From Telluria mixta (GTDB lineage Bacteria; Pseudomonadota; Gammaproteobacteria; Burkholderiales; Burkholderiaceae_D), in the NCBI RefSeq assembly GCF_029223865.1, contig NZ_CP119520.1, forward strand, positions 6,510,001-6,574,000: a stretch of DNA of 64,000 nucleotides. The letters are read 5' to 3'. Shown piece by piece: positions 27,704-35,536 of the stretch (its first letter is position 1; each line of letters starts with the position of its first letter). The notes under the pieces were generated by a model. That model had not been told where the DNA came from. It worked only from the letters and a program-made list of their open reading frames with translations, and made no database searches. A program made the position numbers and the translations under genes.

Positions 27704-28276
27704 ATGCGTTACTCGAGTAACCATAAGGCCGAAACGCGTCAGCGCATCATCGGCGAAGCGTCGCGCCGCTTCCGCAAGGACGGCATCGAAGGCACCGGCC
27801 TCGTGCCGCTGATGAAGGCGCTCGGCCTGACCCACGGCGGTTTCTACGCCCATTTCGAATCCAAGGACGCCCTCGTGCAGGCTTCGCTGGAAGCCGCCGT
27901 CCAGCAGACGCTGGAACGCTGGCAGCCGTCCGCGGACGGTGTGCCGGCCAAACCGTCGCCGCGCGCCGTCATCGACCACTACCTGTCCGCCGAACACCGC
28001 GACGAACCGGGCGAAGGCTGCCCGCTGCCCACGCTGGCCGCGGAACTCGGCTTGCGCGGCCAGCCCAGTGCGACGGCCGACGCCATGGTGGCGCGCGTGA
28101 CGGCACTGCTGGCCGACTGCCGCCTCGTGCCCGCCGCCGGAGACCAGGGCATCATCGCTCTCGCCGCGATGGTCGGCGCCCTGACGCTCGCGCGCGCCGT
28201 GTCGGACCGTACCGCGTCCGATGCCATCCTCGCGGCTGTCCGCGCCGCCCTGCAACCGGCCGCACCCGAGGCCTGA
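27704..28276 (+). CDS. TetR-family transcriptional regulator
   Basis: A 190-residue regulator with an N-terminal TetR HTH (about 8-55; RQRIIGEASRRFRKDG, THGGFYAHFESKDAL), where GGFYAHF is the recognition helix. The helical ligand domain has EGCPLPTLAAEL, typical of the NemR-/YxaF-like subgroup that senses electrophiles through Cys. It ends 7 bp before the truncated aldo/keto reductase, which may once have been part of its regulon. No good ribosome site stands out at the ATG. Confidence 0.86.
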   Translation: MRYSSNHKAETRQRIIGEASRRFRKDGIEGTGLVPLMKALGLTHGGFYAHFESKDALVQASLEAAVQQTLERWQPSADGVPAKPSPRAVIDHYLSAEHRDEPGEGCPLPTLAAELGLRGQPSATADAMVARVTALLADCRLVPAAGDQGIIALAAMVGALTLARAVSDRTASDAILAAVRAALQPAAPEA

Positions 28277-28282
28277 GCGCGG

Positions 28283-28935
28283 TCAACGGTCGCGTTTTTC
28301 CACGGCCGCGCCGCCGAACACGAGCTGCTGCACGAGCGGCCGTTCGACGAAGCGCTGCGGGAAGATCGGCGCCGGCCGGCTGACCGCATCCAGGCGCGCC
28401 ACGTGCGCCGCATCGAGCCTGACGTCCAATGCGCCCAGATTGTCCTGCGCCTGCGCGAGTGTGCGGGCCCCGATGACGGGCGCCGTCACGGCCGGATGCA
28501 GCAAGGTCCACGCGAGCGCCACCTGCGCCGCGCTGACGCCGGTCTCGCTGGCCACCGCTTTCACTTCTTCGGCGATCCGCAGCGACGCCTCGTTCAACAA
28601 GCCCGTCGATGCGATCACGCCCTTGCGCGTCGCGGCCACGCCGGCGGCGTCGTTCGTGGCGAGGTCGGACGCGCCGTATTTGCCGCTCAGGAGTCCGCCG
28701 CCCAGCGGCGACCACGGCATCACGCCGAGCCCCAGCGCACGCGCCATCGGCATCAGCTCATGTTCGACGCTCCGTTCGACGAGGCTGTACTCGATCTGCA
28801 GCGACACGAGCGGCGACCAGCCGCGCAGGTCGGCGATCGTCTGCAACTGCGCGACTCGCCACGCGGGCGTATTGCAGATGCCGAGGTACAGCACCTTCCC
28901 GGCGCGCACCAGGTCGTCAACCGCATCGTGCCCCG
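28283..28935 (-). pseudogene. aldo/keto reductase, 5' half deleted
   Basis: The minus-strand frame encodes about 215 residues of the C-terminal part of an aldo/keto reductase: VDDLVRAGKVLYLGICNTPAW, SLQIEYSLVERSVEHE, MPWSPLGGGLLSGKYG, APVIGART. A full enzyme has about 330 residues, and the N-terminal half with the catalytic Asp, Tyr, Lys is missing. Upstream of about 28930 the frame becomes nonsense because the DNA there is the coding strand of an AraC gene fragment. The simplest reading is a deletion that removed the 5' ends of two divergent genes and their shared promoter. Confidence 0.78.
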
Positions 28936-29296
28936 CATGGCGCGCGGCGACAGCCGGCAAAACCAGATCGCCCGCGCCATCGTCTGGCTGCGCGCGCACT
29001 ACGCGCGCGACTGCCGCATCGACGAGTTGGCCGACGTGGCGCGCATGAGCCAGTCGACCTTTCACGCGCACTTCAAGGCGGTGACGGCGATGAGTCCTGT
29101 GGAATTTCGCACCCAACTGCGCATGCAGGAGGCCAGGCGGCTGATGGTGGCCGAGGGGATGGATGCGGCCAGCGCGGGGGATCGGGTGGGGTATGAGAGT
29201 CCGTCGCAATTCAGCCGGGATTATGCGCGGTTGTTCGGGGTGCCGCCGGCCAGGGATGCGGGCAGGTTGAGGGAGACGGTGGGGGCGGCGCACTGA
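28925..29296 (+). pseudogene. AraC-family regulator, N-terminal domain deleted
   Basis: The plus strand encodes only the C-terminal AraC DNA-binding region, from about RGDSRQNQIARAIVWLRAHY through the two HTHs (RIDELADVARMSQSTFHAHF and DRVGYESPSQFSRDYARLF), ending in TGA at 29296. The N-terminal sensing domain (about 170-180 residues in the YqhC-like group) and any start are gone. It is fused back-to-back with the truncated aldo/keto reductase. YqhC-like regulators commonly lie divergent from the reductase they control, which supports an original divergent pair. Part of its 3' end recurs at 29771-29807. Confidence 0.78.
29204..29240 (+). repeat. 37-bp direct repeat, left copy (AraC 3' end)
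   Basis: The AraC-fragment codons for SQFSRDYARLFG match 29771-29807 at 31 of 37 positions. The copies bracket the VOC gene. Confidence 0.6.
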
Positions 29297-29346
29297 GTGC
29301 AGGATGAGACGCGGTGCGCGTCCAGTACATCATCGACATCTGCCTC

Positions 29347-29754
29347 TCAATAACGTTTGTAAACGGGCCAATTAGAAGGGTCGGGCGCTCCATTTATCTC
29401 ATCAAAATTTTCACATTCAATTTCAAACTGATTTCCTTCTGGATCTGATAGCCGCGCGTAGTAGCCGCCCGGGTGCGATATCACAGATTCGAAGACCGCG
29501 CCGCGTGACATCAGATTGTCGCAGTATGATAAAAAATTACTATGAATCACGAAGCTAAAAATCGGAAAATGCCGACGATGCGAGCTCGTTTCTCGTGAAG
29601 CCGCGTCGACTATCAGCAGCTTCAGCGCAACATCGCGCGCGCCGTTAGGCAAAAAAAACAAGTCGTCCTGCAGTTCGAATTCGAGCACATCCTTGTAATA
29701 TCGATTGACCTTCTCGTAATCAGAAACAGGAATTATGATTTTTATCCGGATCAT
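29347..29754 (-). CDS. VOC-family (glyoxalase/bleomycin-resistance fold) protein
   Basis: A 135-residue single VOC domain: IRIKIIIPVSDYEKVNRYY at the start, FVIHSNF in the middle and a typical end YYARLSDPEGNQFEIE. VOC proteins bind a metal or small ligand and include glyoxalases, dioxygenases and resistance proteins; the specific role is unclear. The start at 29754 is preferred to the GTG nine bases upstream. The gene is visibly richer in A/T than its neighbours, and is bracketed by partial copies of an AraC gene 3' end, so it was probably acquired. Confidence 0.78.
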   Translation of the reverse strand: MIRIKIIIPVSDYEKVNRYYKDVLEFELQDDLFFLPNGARDVALKLLIVDAASRETSSHRRHFPIFSFVIHSNFLSYCDNLMSRGAVFESVISHPGGYYARLSDPEGNQFEIECENFDEINGAPDPSNWPVYKRY

Positions 29755-29770
29755 AGTTAGCACGGTGCTT

Positions 29771-29807
29771 TCGCAGTTCAGCCGAGATCGTGCGCGGTTG
29801 TTTGGGA
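29771..29807 (+). repeat. 37-bp direct repeat, right copy (orphan AraC fragment)
   Basis: Encodes SQFSRDRARLFG in frame and matches 29204-29240 at 31 of 37 bases, with no AraC sequence in front of it. After it, to 29944, I see no convincing gene. Confidence 0.6.
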
Positions 29808-29944
29808 CTGCTCAGTGCCGGTGCTCAAGAGCGGTACGGACGCGAAGCAGCCACTGCGTGTAATTAATTCCTTCTGACGCCGCTTCAAAATAACAGCAAA
29901 TTTCGAAAGTCAGCCCCCCAAAAAAAGACGCATATTGCGAACTT

Positions 29945-30478
29945 TTAATGCCCGCGAACGAAGGCAGGTGCGCTGCTGGGAAAAACATTCGGAAACGCAC
30001 TGGGGTGTATCTGTCGACTTAAAACTTTGGACAAAAACTCTGCCATCCCCATATCAAATTCCTCCCAGTCCGGCGAGCGCGCCTCATTAACGAGCACCGT
30101 CCACGTGTCGGGTGATCCAGATGTTTTCCAATACAAGACATCGCCATTGTCTGTTATCGCAAAAGGGAAAATCCCATCAGGTTCGGGAAACAATTTATAA
30201 GGCAAAACCTCTCCGCATGCCTGAAGTTCGGATAACGCACTTAACTGAGTGCGGAATTGCATCGCAAGATCGACATTCTCATTTCGCGACGAAGGATTAA
30301 AAATCCACAAAAAATTATCGATTTTTCCAGTACCGTAAAGACTAACGAAATCTTTATAATCCGCAGGAAGGGAATTTCCAAGCTGAGCTTCAATCTGCGG
30401 CCACTCATGTTGCTGAGGGGCTTCGTTTGGACCGCTTGGCGGAGTGATCAGTTTCGCGAGGTCGATGGCGCTAATTTT
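29945..30478 (-). pseudogene. SUKH (SMI1/KNR4) immunity-like gene without a usable start
   Basis: The frame encodes a nearly full SUKH domain: HEWPQIEAQLGNSLPADYKDF, YGTGKIDNFLWIFNP, FPEPDGIFPFAITDNGDVLYW, DMGMAEFLSKVLS, and a normal end FPSSAPAFVRGH. SUKH proteins are common immunity proteins of Rhs and T6SS toxins. But a TAA at 30479-30481 precedes the domain and there is no ATG, GTG or TTG until the TTG at 30310, far inside it. One extra base in the A6 run at 30475-30480 would join it to an upstream frame that also lacks an ATG. It is probably a decayed orphan immunity gene. Confidence 0.65.
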
Positions 30479-30633
30479 TTAAAACCCGATTTTAAGTCAA
30501 CAAGATCGCTCGTTAATCCGCCAACGAATGCATGACGTCATGCTCAATCCGAATCCGTGAAACTGCGGCAACACGGCGCAGCGATAAACCAGCCGAGCGC
30601 TCACTAATTCCGTTCGTATGCCTCACCCATCCG

Positions 30634-30972
30634 TTATCCCTGCGGGTCGTAGAAATCATCTTTTTCGCGATAAAAACCAATCGCAAAGATGATGTCTGAA
30701 ATAGATGCTCCTGAATTCCTCTTTCGCTCAAAATTAACTATATCTCGAAAGGTCTCCATATCAAACAGCTGCCTCATATCCTTATTTTTCGCAATCTTTG
30801 GCAAATGCGTTCCCGGAACAACATCCTCGAGCTCATCATCTCCCTCCAGAACAAGAATCTCTGCATGCAGGGGATCAGCCGCCCATGAATTTTGATTAAT
30901 AAAAAGAGCTGAGTCCCAATTAAGTTCGTCGAGCTCACCAAGCAATTCCTGAATTGAATGAAAGGTTTTCAT
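30634..30972 (-). CDS. probable immunity protein for the Rhs toxin (DUF7716-like)
   Basis: A 112-residue acidic protein (MKTFHSIQELLGELDELNWDS..., LVLEGDDELEDVVPG, ISDIIFAIGFY) that resembles the DUF7716 group of small proteins found after polymorphic toxins. It starts 13 bp after the stop of the Rhs gene, on the same strand, with GAGGTG before the ATG. Its base composition drops to A/T-rich at the same point as the toxin tip. That position and composition make it the best candidate to neutralise the WHHH nuclease tip. The longer open frame upstream overlaps rhs and is not credible. Confidence 0.72.
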   Translation of the reverse strand: MKTFHSIQELLGELDELNWDSALFINQNSWAADPLHAEILVLEGDDELEDVVPGTHLPKIAKNKDMRQLFDMETFRDIVNFERKRNSGASISDIIFAIGFYREKDDFYDPQG

Positions 30973-30985
30973 CACACCTCTAAAA

Positions 30986-33900
30986 TTAACGACAACGTGT
31001 TCCGCCACCCCATGTATTCCGACCACCAACACCGTTTGCGTGATAGTCAAGGTGACGCGACCCATGATCCGCCCTGTCAACCAGCTGCAAAAGTCCACCT
31101 ACTTGGCCGTGGTGGTGCCACGTCGTTCCGGCAAAAGCCCTTCCCCTGAAGGTCCCAAGCCTTGTGGGAGCAACGTATTCGGAAATTCCGGGATACCTTG
31201 CCTCGAGCGCCGCCGCAAGCGCCGGGTCATTTTTGATCGCGTAATGAAGCTGTCGATTTCCCTCACTGAAATGCTCTGCGTCCGTCAGACGATACATATC
31301 TTCCGGCAGTCGTGCTTCAAAGTGAGCATCATATACACCTGGGTCGTAGCTAGCCAGGCCCAATGGATCAATCCGCCCGACAGGATTTGGCGCGTATTGA
31401 TAGGTATTTATTCCTCCAATTAGTCCAATCGGATCAATCGAAACAAACCGCCCAATATCTGGATCATAATAACGGAACCGGTTGTAATGCAACCCGGTCT
31501 CGTTATCGTAATACTGCCCCTGGAACCGAACAGGCTGCGCCTCTCCGATCTCATCGGCCAATGAGATCTCTTCCTGCACTACCTCAAGCACATTCCCCCA
31601 GGCCCGATACCGCGCCGCCCACACGACCCGCCCATCCGCATCGGTCATTTCCCGTGGCGTCCCCAGGTGGTCCGTATGCAAATGCCGCACCTCGGCCCGT
31701 GCCGCGCTATTCACATCTGCGACGGCATCCACCCGCGCCAGCGGCACGAACGCATCCTCGCCGTACACGTACGTCCGCGAGTGGCTACCACGCTGCTCGC
31801 ACAACAACCGGTTGCCATCCCAGACAAAGCGGGTCACGCCGAACCCATCCCGCTTCGCAATCCGCCGCCCGAACGGATCGTAAGAATAGTTGACGGTCTG
31901 CGCGGTATCGTTCGTCCCGCGCGACACCACGCTGCGCACCAGCTGATGCGCCGGATTCCACTCGAAGCGCATCCGCGTATGCTTGCCGACCAGCTTCTCG
32001 ACGACGTTGCCATGCGCATCGTAGTCATAGCGCTTGTCCTCGTACACCCGGATGCGGTTGCCCTCGACGCGGCCGACCGGCACAACGGCCGTATCGAGCA
32101 GATTGTGCGCGGGGTCGAACGCGAAGCGCTCGCTCAACTGCGGCTGCACGGCCGACAGGATGCGCCCGATCGGATCGTAGCTGTAGCGCGTGACACCGTT
32201 GCGCCGGTCGTCGATCGACACAAGGTTGCCGACCTCGTCGTACTCATACTTGCGCGCGATGACGGTCGACGCGCCCTCGCCCGCCGTCTGCGACAGCAGC
32301 CGCCCCACCGGGTCGTACCGGAACTGGCTGACGAGCGCCCCCTGCGTGCGGGCGATCATCCGGTGCGCCTGGTCGCGCTCGATGTCGGTGATGACCTCAC
32401 CGTCCAGGTTGACCTGGTGCAGGTGACCCGAGCCGTAGTACAGGTTGTTCAGGACGCGGCCATCCGGCAAGGTCGTCTGCACGCGGTTGCCCAGATCGTC
32501 GTAAGCGTGACGCAGCATGACGGACGTACCCGATGCGTCGGTCTGCTCCGCAATCAGCTGCCCGATCGCGTCATACGACATGCTGACCGTCGCATCCGCA
32601 TTGATCGCCTGCGTCATGCGCCCAAGCGCGTCGTACGCGAAGCGCAGCCGCATCTGCTGCGCCTGCGCCGCACCCGTCACGCGTGAAATCACCTTTTCCG
32701 TCAACTGGCCCAACGCATCGCGCACATACGTCGTCGCGATCGGCGTGAACTCCGTGCGCGGCGCGCAGCCCAGTTCGTCCTTGCCGACGATGAGGCCACT
32801 GTCGTCGTAGCGGTAGCGCGTCACGCGCGCATCGAAGCTGGTTTCTTCCGCCAGCCGGTCCAGCGCATCGTAGACGAAGCGGTGCACGTCGCCATTTTCG
32901 TTGATCAGTTCAGCGATGCGGCGGGCCGCGTCGTAGCGATATGCCAGCACGCCGCCGCGCGCGTCGATGCGTTTCAGCGGCCTGCCGTCGCGATCGAGTT
33001 CGTACGCGGTGCGGTGGCCCGCTGCATCGACGTGGGCGACGAGGCGACCCAGGCCGTCGTATTCGTAACGCTCGGTGGTGCCGTCGGCATGCGTCACGGC
33101 CTGCAGGCGGCCCAGCGCGTCATAGGCGTAGGTGCTCGCGTTGCCGTTGGGGTCCACGGCGCGCGCGAGGCGGCCCTCGTCGTCGTAGTCGAAGCTGCTC
33201 ATGCTACCCGAGCAGTCTGTGTAGCGGATCAACTGGCCCGCACGGTTGTAGGCGAGCTGCTTGATGCCGCCGCGCGCGTCGACGACTTTGACCGGCAGCC
33301 CGCGGTCGTCGTACTGATACGCGGTGCGCTGGCCCAGCGCGTTCGTCACGCTGGTCAGGTTGCCGTTCGCGTCGTAGCGCAGCACGGTCGTCGCGCCGAG
33401 GGCGTCGGTGATGAGGGCCGGCTTGTCGAAGCGCGCGTCGTAGACGATGCCCGTGCCCCGCCCGCCCCGTTCCACGCGGACGATGCGGCTGCGCTCGTCG
33501 TAGCGGTAGCGCACCGTGCGGCCGGCCGGATCGGTCAGTGCGAGCAGGTTGCCATTCTCGTCGAGACGGCGCGTCGTCACGCCGCCCGCCGCATCCACCT
33601 GCGCGACCAGGCGCCCGCGCGCGTCGAACCGGTAGTGCTGCGTGCGGTCCAGCTGGTCGGCGACGACCGTTTCCTTGTCGAGATAGCGGAAGGTCCACCA
33701 CTGGCCCGTGTTGGTCCAGTTGCGCAGCACCTTGCCGTCCGGCGCCTCGACGTCGTATTCATAGCGCGACACGAGGCCGTCCGGCTGGCCATGCTCCACC
33801 ATGACGTGATGACGGTAGGCGAACTCGCGGACCACGTCGCCCACGCGATTGCGCACGCGCCGCAGGTCCCCGGCGTCGTCGTACTCGTAGCGCACCAGCG

Positions 33901-35398
33901 TGACGGCACCGCCTCCCGGCTCGGCCGGCATCAGGGTCACGTCCAGCAGGCGCATGCCCCCGGCAACGCGTCCGAACTCGAGGGCCAGGCCGTGGCCCGC
34001 GCTGTCGTCGATGCGCGCGGGCAGGCGGCGCGCGTCGTACGCGATGCGGATATGGTTGTCGTTGGCGTCCTGCCAGCCCGTCAGCCGGGCGATGCCGTCG
34101 TCGTACAGGACGGCGAACTGCGTGCGCAGGCCGTTGTTGTCGACGAGTTCGAACGTGGTTTCGCCCGTGCGCGCCAGCGTGATCTGTTCGGACGGCGAGT
34201 AGATCGCGTCACCGACCCGCGGCAGCGAGAACGTGATGCCGCGGTCGAACGCATCCAGCACGACGACTTCGTCGGCGCTGAGCTGCAGGCTGTCGCTGAT
34301 GGGCAGCGCCCAGCCCTGCCCCAGCCAGCCGACGCGGTGCAGCGCGGAGCTGTAGGTGCGCTGCCATACGACCGGCAATGGCGCGGGCAAGGCGAAGTCG
34401 AGATCCAGCTCGCCGAGCAGCACCTTGCTGCCCCGGATCGGATCGACGGGCTGGCCGACGAGCGTGCATGGCGGCTGGTGCTCGGCCTCGCCGCGCTTGA
34501 TCACTGAAGGTTTCTCGACCGGCTTGGGCGTCTCCGCCGCCGCTTTGGCCGCTGCGCCCTTGCCCGCTTCGGCCTGTCCCTGTGCCGACGCGATCCTGGG
34601 CTGCAGGTTCGGGTGCGCCATCAGCTTGTCGCGGTTCTGGCCGACCCATTCCGCGAACTTCGGACCCAGCTTGCTGTTCGACAGGTTGCGCACCAGGAGC
34701 GAACTTTGCACCTGGCCGCGCGACAGGTACAGCACGAGCGCCGTCAGGATCGCCTTCACGAGCAGCATCTGCCCTTGCGCGAACGATTCAGTCGCCTCAC
34801 GCAGCATCGTCGTGCGCCGGGCGGTGGCGTCGGCCGGCAGGTCACCGGCGTGCCAGGCGGTCGCGAAACCGTGGGCGGCATGGCGGCACAGGTCCGGTAC
34901 GGTGCTGCTCATGTCCATGACCAGCATCCCGAGCCCCATCCAGACGAGGATCTCGCCGCCGATCGCAACCCCGGCCTGCGCACCCACCGCCGCGCCCGGG
35001 ATCGCACCCACGCCGAAGGCCAGGGAGCCCAGCGCGCCGCCCGCCGCCGCACCGAGCACGGCGCCGCCGCCCAGGTACAGCGCCATCTGTTTCATCACCT
35101 CGACCAGCACGTCGACGATCATCGCGAAGTTCAGGCCGGCGAACTGCTGCTTGAGCAGTTCCACGAAGCGGGGCCGGGACGCATCGAGCGCCTGTTTGAC
35201 GGCCAGCGCGTTGCGCACGCCACCTACGTCCGCACCGGCGTCGGCGATGCGGCCGAGCGTGGCGCTGGCCTGGTGCGACCAGCGCTGCACGCGCCGTTCG
35301 ACGTCGAGCCGGGCCTGCGCACCGGCCTGGGCGTAACGGCGCTGCATGGTGTCGAGTGCGCGCGTCAGATCGGTCCAGTTGCTGGAAAAGTCAGACAT
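30986..35398 (-). CDS. Rhs-family T6SS effector with C-terminal WHHH nuclease
   Basis: A 1470-residue Rhs protein. Residues 1-300 are a helical region with Gly/Ala-rich hydrophobic segments and no PAAR domain. At about 355 begins the DUF6531-like start of the Rhs cage (PVDPIRGSKVLLGELDL), followed by many YD repeats, then the conserved C-end DHLGTPREMTD, GQYYDNETGLHYNRFRYYDP and DPLGL (1344-1348), where the cage ends. The last 122 residues are the toxin tip with TWHHHGQVGGLLQLV (Trp1427, His1428-1430) and GGRNTW, a HNH/ENDO VII-type nuclease pattern. The tip is A/T-richer than the core. The gene is divergent from vgrG and is followed by immunity genes. Confidence 0.9.
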   Translation of the reverse strand: MSDFSSNWTDLTRALDTMQRRYAQAGAQARLDVERRVQRWSHQASATLGRIADAGADVGGVRNALAVKQALDASRPRFVELLKQQFAGLNFAMIVDVLVEVMKQMALYLGGGAVLGAAAGGALGSLAFGVGAIPGAAVGAQAGVAIGGEILVWMGLGMLVMDMSSTVPDLCRHAAHGFATAWHAGDLPADATARRTTMLREATESFAQGQMLLVKAILTALVLYLSRGQVQSSLLVRNLSNSKLGPKFAEWVGQNRDKLMAHPNLQPRIASAQGQAEAGKGAAAKAAAETPKPVEKPSVIKRGEAEHQPPCTLVGQPVDPIRGSKVLLGELDLDFALPAPLPVVWQRTYSSALHRVGWLGQGWALPISDSLQLSADEVVVLDAFDRGITFSLPRVGDAIYSPSEQITLARTGETTFELVDNNGLRTQFAVLYDDGIARLTGWQDANDNHIRIAYDARRLPARIDDSAGHGLALEFGRVAGGMRLLDVTLMPAEPGGGAVTLVRYEYDDAGDLRRVRNRVGDVVREFAYRHHVMVEHGQPDGLVSRYEYDVEAPDGKVLRNWTNTGQWWTFRYLDKETVVADQLDRTQHYRFDARGRLVAQVDAAGGVTTRRLDENGNLLALTDPAGRTVRYRYDERSRIVRVERGGRGTGIVYDARFDKPALITDALGATTVLRYDANGNLTSVTNALGQRTAYQYDDRGLPVKVVDARGGIKQLAYNRAGQLIRYTDCSGSMSSFDYDDEGRLARAVDPNGNASTYAYDALGRLQAVTHADGTTERYEYDGLGRLVAHVDAAGHRTAYELDRDGRPLKRIDARGGVLAYRYDAARRIAELINENGDVHRFVYDALDRLAEETSFDARVTRYRYDDSGLIVGKDELGCAPRTEFTPIATTYVRDALGQLTEKVISRVTGAAQAQQMRLRFAYDALGRMTQAINADATVSMSYDAIGQLIAEQTDASGTSVMLRHAYDDLGNRVQTTLPDGRVLNNLYYGSGHLHQVNLDGEVITDIERDQAHRMIARTQGALVSQFRYDPVGRLLSQTAGEGASTVIARKYEYDEVGNLVSIDDRRNGVTRYSYDPIGRILSAVQPQLSERFAFDPAHNLLDTAVVPVGRVEGNRIRVYEDKRYDYDAHGNVVEKLVGKHTRMRFEWNPAHQLVRSVVSRGTNDTAQTVNYSYDPFGRRIAKRDGFGVTRFVWDGNRLLCEQRGSHSRTYVYGEDAFVPLARVDAVADVNSAARAEVRHLHTDHLGTPREMTDADGRVVWAARYRAWGNVLEVVQEEISLADEIGEAQPVRFQGQYYDNETGLHYNRFRYYDPDIGRFVSIDPIGLIGGINTYQYAPNPVGRIDPLGLASYDPGVYDAHFEARLPEDMYRLTDAEHFSEGNRQLHYAIKNDPALAAALEARYPGISEYVAPTRLGTFRGRAFAGTTWHHHGQVGGLLQLVDRADHGSRHLDYHANGVGGRNTWGGGTRCR

Positions 35399-35536
35399 TA
35401 TGCTTGAGAGAAACGAATTGTGAACGGCGCCAATGGCCGATTTAACGAACAGTAAATTTCTGATAGTATATACATGATTTAACACAAATCTAACAATCCC
35501 CCGTGCGGAGGACACATTCGATGCAGGAGCTGCGAT

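Noticed and set aside
29812..30000. 62-codon minus-strand frame after the SUKH relic
   Set aside because: It overlaps the normal end of the SUKH domain in another frame and shows no family resemblance; too weak to call a gene.
31400..34400. Repeated pattern suggesting a tandem DNA repeat or CRISPR
   Set aside because: These are Rhs YD repeats that vary in sequence; there are no constant repeats with unique spacers.
32882..34507. Long open frame on the plus strand opposite rhs
   Set aside because: It is a mirror of high-GC coding sequence; the Rhs frame has clear YD-repeat motifs and the opposite frame has none.
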